This document shows, in pieces, positions 56,264 through 64,000 of a stretch of DNA of 64,000 nt. Made by a program: the position numbers and the translations under genes. Below the pieces are notes generated by a model. The model was not told where the DNA came from. It did no database searches and was given only the letters and a program-made list of their open reading frames with translations. This DNA is from Spinellus fusiger (taxonomy: Eukaryota > Mucoromycota > Mucoromycetes > Mucorales > Phycomycetaceae): NCBI GenBank assembly GCA_025094145.1, contig JALLLS010000007.1, forward strand, positions 248,001-312,000, given 5' to 3'. Positions within the stretch are counted from its first letter, which is position 1. Each line of letters begins with the position of its first letter.

Positions 56264-57933
56264 GGTGCGTTTAAAGGAAGATGAGAAAACGCGGGTTGTG
56301 AACATGGAAGACTTAAGCTATTTTCTATTTTATTTTTTCTTCATTAAAATCAGTGAGATAACTCTACTCATATTGACCAATCAGAGGGCTAGTAGAATGA
56401 TCAGTCGACAGAAAATACAAGGGTAGTGCGTTCTACTTACTATTCTCTTGACTATAAAACCTATGCTATTCTCTTCATCTAACTTATTCTTATTTCATGA
56501 ATGTCAAGTGAAAGAATAAAAATAAAAATAAAAACGATGCACTGTCCCTGTTAATAAACATATATTTTTGCCACAACCATGCCATAACAGAATAAGATGA
56601 GGTTTATTATAACTGACAGAGATACTCATGGGACATCAGTAGTGTGAAATGCATTTTGTATTTCATTCTAAAGATAATCTTGTGCTTTACTATTGATCAT
56701 ATGTACTAATCAATCTAATAAACCACAATCTTAGTATAATGCAATGTATATCGTTTGTTGTGAATTTTCACAATGCAATATACTCTAGATTGAATGCAAT
56801 AGCATTTATTTGTTCTCTCGATGAAGCTTGAAAAAGGAAATCTCATTAAAATGTTAAAATAGATTCATAAATGCACTACTACTTATTTATAGTTGTGACA
56901 TTCTGTTGAAAGGAAAACAATGAAAAATAATCTACAAATATATTCTTGTTATGCAATATGTACTTGTCTATTATCTCTTCATATTGTTAGTACTGTATTT
57001 TAATAAAGTTGTTTGTTCAAAATAGTATATTCTAAATATAAAATACATTACAGCAGTATAGAATCAATCAATAGAGTTTCACTTCCAAAATATGTAATAT
57101 ATTCATCAAATATACTCTTCAAAGAATGATGAAAGGATTCTGTAGTTGTTTTTGAATAACTATTTGTTTTTGACAATACTATTACCAAGGGTAGTCATAT
57201 TCAAAAAGAGATTATTCTTAGAGTGTCTTTTCTAATGTTGTATTTCAACAGAGGTGTCTCTTTTAATAGTAAAGTAAGCTTTTATTACAGAAGAAAGTGT
57301 ACTTCTAAATGAAGTTCTTTGTTTCTCCTTTATATATATAGAATATCAATAGCAAAGATACCAAGGGACATGATAAAGAGCCTGTTTTTATAGTATTCTT
57401 TAAAGGAAAATGAATCTTGTTTACGTTTCTCCGTGCATTTTATTGTTTCAAAAGAGTGTGCTTCCTATACCACGGGGATTAAATAAACATGGAATACATT
57501 CGGAGAATCTATAATTGAATAATAGATATTCGGTCTTATATCTTTATTTAAACACAGAAACATTGCTTTTACACCTTGTAAAGGAAAAATAACATTACAT
57601 GATTTATAGAAATGTGAGATCAAAAGAGATTCATAGGCATAAGTATGAGGTGACTACAGAAACAGAGTCTTTTCAATTAAAATTACAATGAAGAATGTAC
57701 CACGAATGTCGATGTTTATGACTGACTAAATAAATAGAGACATTTGGCAGGAGAGAGATAGCCAAATGAAATAGAGTGCTTGTAACAGATAAGACCAAGC
57801 AGGAAAATCAAAACGATATAGGCGGAAAATAAAATGGATAGAGAAGAGTGTCCGAGTCACCACCATCTATTCCGCATGTTATCTATGGACCTGTTGTTTC
57901 TGCACATAGTACACAGTTACTTGTTGAAGACTA
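56264..57933. other. AT-rich intergenic region
   Basis: Upstream of RidA and left of Fanzor element E. No gene or structured RNA seen. Confidence 0.5.
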
Positions 57934-60049
57934 CACACCAGGAGGTCTTTAGGATATAAGTCGAAATACAATTGTTTAAGAAATGACATCGGTTTGAAAA
58001 GGAGCAAAAAAAGTGAAATGTATTCATGTTAGTTTTTAAACAAATAAAGATTATTATGTAGATTTACCTGTAAATATCTGAATCCCAAAGGAAACCACCT
58101 TCGATATGGTGATATATAATATGAATACAAATAAGAATATCTGTTCTTTTCTACAGAATGGAGATGGTCAGTGGCGACCCTTTAAACACTCTTCTGCAAT
58201 TGTATAGATATTCTTTGATGCATTCACATCTCTGTTCTAAACAATTCCGCAACTTTAGCAAGGGTGGATACTGTTGAAATTTACTAATACCTCGGTGAGG
58301 ATATTTGTGCTACAAGTGTGGCAGATCTTGAGAACAACAAAATAAAACAGAGTAACTGTTAGAAGAGCTTTTTATATTGGGTAAGAGGTCAATCATGTTC
58401 ACCTTTGATGTTCAAAAATTATCAACATCAACCACAAGATCTCCATCTTTTTGTCTCTTTCTTCAACGATTGATATAAAATTCTCATCAAACCAACACGA
58501 TGACCTTTAAATTTGACAGCATCCTTTCCTTTTACTCTTGCACCATAAGCAACGACTGTCAGCTTGATAGGATCATACTCCAATCCTTTTAGGTGCCAAC
58601 ACCCCTTTTCACTAATAGAATAGTAGTAAGAATAATGAGTTCGATATGTATTAACGTACTTATATATGTGTGTCGTATTACCCTTGCACTGGCACCTTCC
58701 TGCCTTTGATTTTTACTCTTTTTATCTCTCATATTATGGTTTCTTCTTTTTTATTCTCTCTATTTTGATTTTTTATCTTTCTGTTTCCTCATATACCTCT
58801 GTTTCCTGCTAGCTTCTGTGTGAGTAGCCAGCCTTACGAGGTCCTACATGTCTCTTGTCTCATATTGACAGAAGATCTTTGAGATTTATAAGGAAATACA
58901 TGAACAATGAAATCATATTATTTTTTTGGTTGGCTAATGTGTTTAAAAAGAGCATTTTCACTGTCTGTCTGTTTTAGCATTGACTATGGACTGTGCAATT
59001 AAACACTATAAAGAGGGAGAAAAGGAAGGAGTAAACCTGACATTACAACTCAATCACTGCATTTATTGTTTAACATGTGCTATCCATAAGCCCATAGTAT
59101 TTTCAGCATAACCCTGCTTGAGAGAGATTTATTATAGAACACACTGAATTAACTCTAGTAATAATTGTCCATAAAATAGAACCAAGCTTACTTATATTAA
59201 GAACAGTATAGCCATTCATTGAATCCATATCCATAATCACCTCAACTAACTCATTGTAACTGGTATTAACAGTGATACTTAATGATAAATAAGTATTATG
59301 TCTAATACTGTCTTTTAGGTCCAAGGCAAATAGAATGTTAATTGTTTGACTTAATTGTAGGAAAGAAGAGGTTAAAGTGTAATACATCAGAATAGAGAAA
59401 GAAAGATTATTATTTGTTTTGATATTCCCCTTCTTTTGTTATTTTTTACACTGCACATACAACTTAGCCCCCAAGTACTCGTCAATATGAGCATAAATAA
59501 GCAAGGTAATGTGCCATTATTAACAAAGAAAAACAATAGAAGGAAGTTATAGGCACCACCAAAGACTATTCTGAAAGTAAAAAAGGAAAGCAGTGTCTTC
59601 ATCTGGGCAATGGCTTATTCTAATCCACAAGTCACTCATTGAATTGTTATTAGGTAAGTAAAGACTCCTTTCAAATCAGTATTAGGTGATCTTCTACAAG
59701 GTCAATACTATCTAGGGTATACTCCTGAGCATAGTTATCTATCTCCCAAGAATAAAGCATAAGGATTTTAGGGTATAGACTCTATTACTATGAGGGAATG
59801 CACTTGGGCAGTAGCTATAATCATACTATAGTATTAGTTATACTATTACAATAAACAATACTATTCATAAACACTATATTCTATTGATAATACAATTTGA
59901 TATTGAGGTATACTACAAAAAGAAATAATAATTTAGATATTTGCAAACCTTTTGATTTTAAACATAGTTCCATAAAAGGGCAAAATTTGGGATGGACGTA
60001 AAGGGGAGGTTATGTCACTGAATAAAAGCCAGAAGAATTTCCTAGTGTG
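57934..60049 (-). mobile_element. Fanzor-carrying element, copy E (2116 bp)
   Basis: R-end CACACCAGGAGGTCTTTAGG at 57934 with TA at 57932-57933. The L-end ends CCTAGTGTG at 60049; the flank there is TT rather than TA. Full-length layout: 3' conserved region, nuclease C-terminus, N-terminal half (ORFs 59103-59387 and 59387-59602 on minus). It is the inverted twin of copy F. Confidence 0.88.
58140..59760 (-). pseudogene. Fanzor gene remnant, copy E
   Basis: Minus strand. The N-terminal half is in pieces: WEIDNYAQEYTLDSIDLVED near 59660-59750, then YNFLLLFFFVNNGTLPC (59387-59602) and LKDSIRHNTYLSLSITVNTS (59103-59387). The nuclease part follows: YWHLKGLEYDPIKLTVVAYG, KFKGHRVGL, then DVDNF and a stop in place of DVDEF. 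The zinc ribbon has an intact first pair (ICHTCSTN), but the second pair is split by a stop (HPC*SC) and Trp before NRD is also a stop. The hydrophobic N-terminal pieces are conserved among copies B, E, F and G. Confidence 0.72.
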
Positions 60050-60050
60050 T
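58189..60050 (+). repeat. 1.86-kb inverted repeat, left arm
   Basis: Colinear reverse complement of 62099-63960 (coordinates sum to 122149). Positions checked line by line at the L-end, both N-terminal ORFs and the nuclease region are identical with no indel. Identity ends at 58188/63961. Confidence 0.93.
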
Positions 60051-60867
60051 TTCAAGTAGTTAAGTTGTATTTCTCATAAATACAGTCTATGAATCTAAAG
60101 ATTACTTATATACATCTTCTTTCAAGGCATGATTAATAAAAGACTTATCATTTGATAGTGATATTAATAAATTATATGTGTATTTTTATACGTGAAAAGA
60201 ATAGTATATATGTTTAACTATAAAACAGTTTGGAAATGAGAAGTAAAATTACTATTTTGTTCTCATTTTACTTGGTACAGCCATTCTTATATTTCTACCG
60301 CATACCGACAATGATACTGTTGATCACATTACTGTTTATTTATATTTCATTTTCCAATTAGAAAGTAGTCTTCAAGCCTTCGACTGCACTGATAGCAGTC
60401 ATTCCAAAATCATATCTCATTCTAAACATGCTTAATAATGTTATAGGTAAAGTAGAGATGAAAGCAAAGTCTATTTTTTTATTTCATAGATATATCTAAC
60501 ATGATGAATAGTGCTTTTATTTTATCATCTTCTACAGTACCACTAAAACAGAAATATTACACCAGCACACTGCCATCGTCATACCAATGAGTAGATTTCA
60601 TGTCTCAGGGATGTACCTTCTATTTTTTCTTTGAAGAGTATACGTCTGCAGCTATTCTTGACAATAAACTAGTACTTTTACTTTATCTCAGATAGTAAAA
60701 TGCCACTGGCCATGCTACACACTCTGACTTATGCTTGTCAGTGAAAGCATGCTAAAATACAATTCTTTATAGGGGAGAGTTCAATCTGCTTCATTGGTCT
60801 ATAGAGGGCAGGCTTGCAGACTAGATTGGCTGTGTTCATCCACAATTCCACCATTGTCTGGGATAGA

Positions 60868-61794
60868 TTACGACTTCACTTGTAAGCGGGATCTAAGGGG
60901 CTTAAGTAACCCCTTTTCTCTAAATGTCTTCAAGATGTTACAGACAGTCTTTTGGCTTGTACCAACAATAGCAACAATCTCTTTCAGGGTGAGGCCATTG
61001 ACATTACGCTCATACAGAATAGTTTTGCGTATGTTTTCATCAACACGTTTCCTTTCCTTACGAGGTTTGCAAATCTTTCTCGTGCCAGGTGAATCACGAC
61101 TCAAAATTCTAGAAACAGTCATTTGGCTAGTACCAACAATATCAGCAATTTCTTTTAGGATGAGGCCATTGACAGTGTGCTCATGCAGAATAACTTTACG
61201 CATGCTTTCATTCACACGTTTTCCCTCTTTACGAGGTTTGCAATTCCTTCTAGTGCTAGGTGAATATCGATTCAAAATGTTGTAGACAGTCGCTTGGGAA
61301 GTGCCAACAATATCAGCAATTTGTTTTTGAGTGAGACTATTGACATTGTGTTCATGTAGAATAGTTTTGTTCATGTCTTCATCAACATGTTTCCTTTTTT
61401 TACGAGGCTTACAAGTCTTTCTAGTGCTAGGTGAATGTCGATTCAAGATGTTGTAGACGGTCGCTTGGGAAGTGCCAACAATATCAGCAATTTGTTTTTG
61501 GGTGAGGCGGTTGACATTGTGCTCATGCAGAATGGTGTTGCGCATGTCTTCATCAATACGTTTCCATTTTTTACCAAGTTTGCATGCCTCTCTATTGCTG
61601 ATTAAACATTCACTGGTGTTTATTCTCTTAGTAGTCGTTTTCTCATCCATCACTATCTGCTCATCCACAGTATCATTTTGCTTATCAATAACTATTTGTT
61701 CATCAGTAGTTTTCTGACCATCAGTATTTGTTTTTTCATCTACAGTATCAGTCTCTTCATTTATATTTGCTTTCTCGGTGAGTGAATTTGACAT
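60868..61794 (-). CDS. Protein with four tandem helix-turn-helix modules
   Basis: Single-exon ORF; likely start ATG at 61794 (MSNSLTEKANINEETDTVDE), 308 residues; the frame stays open upstream to 62016 but that part is hydrophobic and less likely translated. The N-terminus has acidic repeats (DEKT, DEQIVIDKQNDT, DEQIVMDEKT). Then come four ~57-residue modules: basic linker (CKPRKKRKHVDEDM), ILHEHNVN, and HTH LTQKQIADIVGTSQATVYNI; later copies diverge (LILKEIADIVGTSQMTVSRI, LTLKEIVAIVGTSQKTVCNI). Each HTH resembles the N-terminal DNA-binding helix set of Tc1/pogo transposases. The protein ends soon after the fourth module (FREKGLLKPLRSRLQVKS) with no catalytic domain. It lies between inverted Fanzor elements E and F. 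A DNA-binding role is inferred. Confidence 0.75.
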   Translation of the reverse strand: MSNSLTEKANINEETDTVDEKTNTDGQKTTDEQIVIDKQNDTVDEQIVMDEKTTTKRINTSECLISNREACKLGKKWKRIDEDMRNTILHEHNVNRLTQKQIADIVGTSQATVYNILNRHSPSTRKTCKPRKKRKHVDEDMNKTILHEHNVNSLTQKQIADIVGTSQATVYNILNRYSPSTRRNCKPRKEGKRVNESMRKVILHEHTVNGLILKEIADIVGTSQMTVSRILSRDSPGTRKICKPRKERKRVDENIRKTILYERNVNGLTLKEIVAIVGTSQKTVCNILKTFREKGLLKPLRSRLQVKS

Positions 61795-62098
61795 GAAGTA
61801 ACAAAGGCAACAGGTAATAGTAGAAGAATAAACAAAGACTATGACTTGATAAGATTCTATTCGGAATATAAAACAATTGTGGGGATGTAGACTAAAGAAA
61901 AACAGATTGCTGCATATTTTCAAATCCAGAGCAATTATAAGTAATGTTCGTTCGCCCTTACATTCCTTTAAGGCAGGATATAAGGAGAAATGAAAATCCC
62001 TGGATGCAGGAACCATGAGTGTTGGTGTAAATTGTCACAGATGACTGGTCATCTTAGCTATATAAACCATAGTACTATTTTCTTGAATAAACCATCCT

Positions 62099-63960
62099 AC
62101 ACACTAGGAAATTCTTCTGGCTTTTATTCAGTGACATAACCTCCCCTTTACGTCCATCCCAAATTTTGCCCTTTTATGGAACTATGTTTAAAATCAAAAG
62201 GTTTGCAAATATCTAAATTATTATTTCTTTTTGTAGTATACCTCAATATCAAATTGTATTATCAATAGAATATAGTGTTTATGAATAGTATTGTTTATTG
62301 TAATAGTATAACTAATACTATAGTATGATTATAGCTACTGCCCAAGTGCATTCCCTCATAGTAATAGAGTCTATACCCTAAAATCCTTATGCTTTATTCT
62401 TGGGAGATAGATAACTATGCTCAGGAGTATACCCTAGATAGTATTGACCTTGTAGAAGATCACCTAATACTGATTTGAAAGGAGTCTTTACTTACCTAAT
62501 AACAATTCAATGAGTGACTTGTGGATTAGAATAAGCCATTGCCCAGATGAAGACACTGCTTTCCTTTTTTACTTTCAGAATAGTCTTTGGTGGTGCCTAT
62601 AACTTCCTTCTATTGTTTTTCTTTGTTAATAATGGCACATTACCTTGCTTATTTATGCTCATATTGACGAGTACTTGGGGGCTAAGTTGTATGTGCAGTG
62701 TAAAAAATAACAAAAGAAGGGGAATATCAAAACAAATAATAATCTTTCTTTCTCTATTCTGATGTATTACACTTTAACCTCTTCTTTCCTACAATTAAGT
62801 CAAACAATTAACATTCTATTTGCCTTGGACCTAAAAGACAGTATTAGACATAATACTTATTTATCATTAAGTATCACTGTTAATACCAGTTACAATGAGT
62901 TAGTTGAGGTGATTATGGATATGGATTCAATGAATGGCTATACTGTTCTTAATATAAGTAAGCTTGGTTCTATTTTATGGACAATTATTACTAGAGTTAA
63001 TTCAGTGTGTTCTATAATAAATCTCTCTCAAGCAGGGTTATGCTGAAAATACTATGGGCTTATGGATAGCACATGTTAAACAATAAATGCAGTGATTGAG
63101 TTGTAATGTCAGGTTTACTCCTTCCTTTTCTCCCTCTTTATAGTGTTTAATTGCACAGTCCATAGTCAATGCTAAAACAGACAGACAGTGAAAATGCTCT
63201 TTTTAAACACATTAGCCAACCAAAAAAATAATATGATTTCATTGTTCATGTATTTCCTTATAAATCTCAAAGATCTTCTGTCAATATGAGACAAGAGACA
63301 TGTAGGACCTCGTAAGGCTGGCTACTCACACAGAAGCTAGCAGGAAACAGAGGTATATGAGGAAACAGAAAGATAAAAAATCAAAATAGAGAGAATAAAA
63401 AAGAAGAAACCATAATATGAGAGATAAAAAGAGTAAAAATCAAAGGCAGGAAGGTGCCAGTGCAAGGGTAATACGACACACATATATAAGTACGTTAATA
63501 CATATCGAACTCATTATTCTTACTACTATTCTATTAGTGAAAAGGGGTGTTGGCACCTAAAAGGATTGGAGTATGATCCTATCAAGCTGACAGTCGTTGC
63601 TTATGGTGCAAGAGTAAAAGGAAAGGATGCTGTCAAATTTAAAGGTCATCGTGTTGGTTTGATGAGAATTTTATATCAATCGTTGAAGAAAGAGACAAAA
63701 AGATGGAGATCTTGTGGTTGATGTTGATAATTTTTGAACATCAAAGGTGAACATGATTGACCTCTTACCCAATATAAAAAGCTCTTCTAACAGTTACTCT
63801 GTTTTATTTTGTTGTTCTCAAGATCTGCCACACTTGTAGCACAAATATCCTCACCGAGGTATTAGTAAATTTCAACAGTATCCACCCTTGCTAAAGTTGC
63901 GGAATTGTTTAGAACAGAGATGTGAATGCATCAAAGAATATCTATACAATTGCAGAAGAG
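62099..63960 (-). repeat. 1.86-kb inverted repeat, right arm
   Basis: Reverse complement of 58189-60050. After 63960 the sequence resembles copy D (CAGAGGCTTTAAAGGGTCACTG-type, read on the plus strand as gaggctttaaagggtc) instead of copy E. Confidence 0.93.
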
Positions 63961-64000
63961 GCTTTAAAGGGTCTCTGCCAAATAACTCTTTTTTGTAGAG
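62100..64000 (+). mobile_element. Fanzor-carrying element, copy F (right end outside window)
   Basis: L-end CACACTAGGAAATTCTTCTG at 62100 with TA at 62098-62099. Same layout as copy E in the opposite orientation. The R-end would lie about 160-220 bp beyond the window. Confidence 0.88.
62547..64000 (+). pseudogene. Fanzor gene remnant, copy F (partial)
   Basis: Plus-strand twin of the copy E gene, with the same stops and the same intact first zinc pair. It is identical to E in the N-terminal ORFs (62547-62762, 62762-63046) and nuclease part to 63960. It then continues with the end of the reading frame in copy-D-like sequence. Confidence 0.72.

Overview
The window is nuclear DNA of a filamentous fungus, most likely Mucoromycota (Mucorales-like). 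The genes carry many short introns (mostly 40-100 nt) with GTAAGT-type donors, intergenic DNA is AT-rich, and there are LINEs, Tc1 elements and a transposon family carrying Fanzor (eukaryotic TnpB-like) gene remnants. The phylum is inferred from gene content; no rRNA is present to test it. Exon models were built by hand from reading-frame continuity and family similarity.

Layout. 1-4060: WDR5/Swd3 (5' end outside the window), an ankyrin protein with a repeated phospho-site-like tail, and a small Gly-rich fungal protein. 4736-10107: a nest of transposons between perfect 72-bp inverted repeats, containing a broken LINE reverse transcriptase that is interrupted by a Tc1 element with TA duplication. 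10469-20446: REX1 exonuclease, Fanzor-element copy A, TRP2 (anthranilate synthase I, with a Gcn4-type site upstream) and HID1 (11 exons). 20594-23405: a Tc1 deletion derivative and Fanzor-element copy G. 23822-29026: a tiny hypothetical gene, a homeobox-like gene and a membrane-anchored class 3 lipase. 30256-35555: a nearly complete 5.3-kb LINE with a 13-bp target duplication. 35928-36595: TFIIIC tau55/GTF3C6-like subunit. 37074-39243: Fanzor-element copy B. 40498-41998: G-protein alpha subunit with two GC-AG introns. 42771-45872: a 284-bp MITE (copy C) and copy D. 46098-49386: a mitochondrial cluster of QCR9, IND1/NUBPL and the TPC1 carrier. 51525-56263: a coiled-coil protein, a Sel1-repeat protein with CaaX box, and RidA/Mmf1. 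57934-64000: copies E and F of the Fanzor element in inverted orientation, base-for-base colinear over 1.86 kb, flanking a single-exon gene for a protein with four tandem helix-turn-helix modules.

The most notable content is the Fanzor element family: at least seven copies in 64 kb, all with CACACCAGG-type ends and mostly TA-flanked, ranging from 2.17 kb to a 284-bp MITE, with no copy encoding an intact protein. The E/F inverted pair around the four-HTH gene looks like a composite element and is the best candidate for something undescribed.
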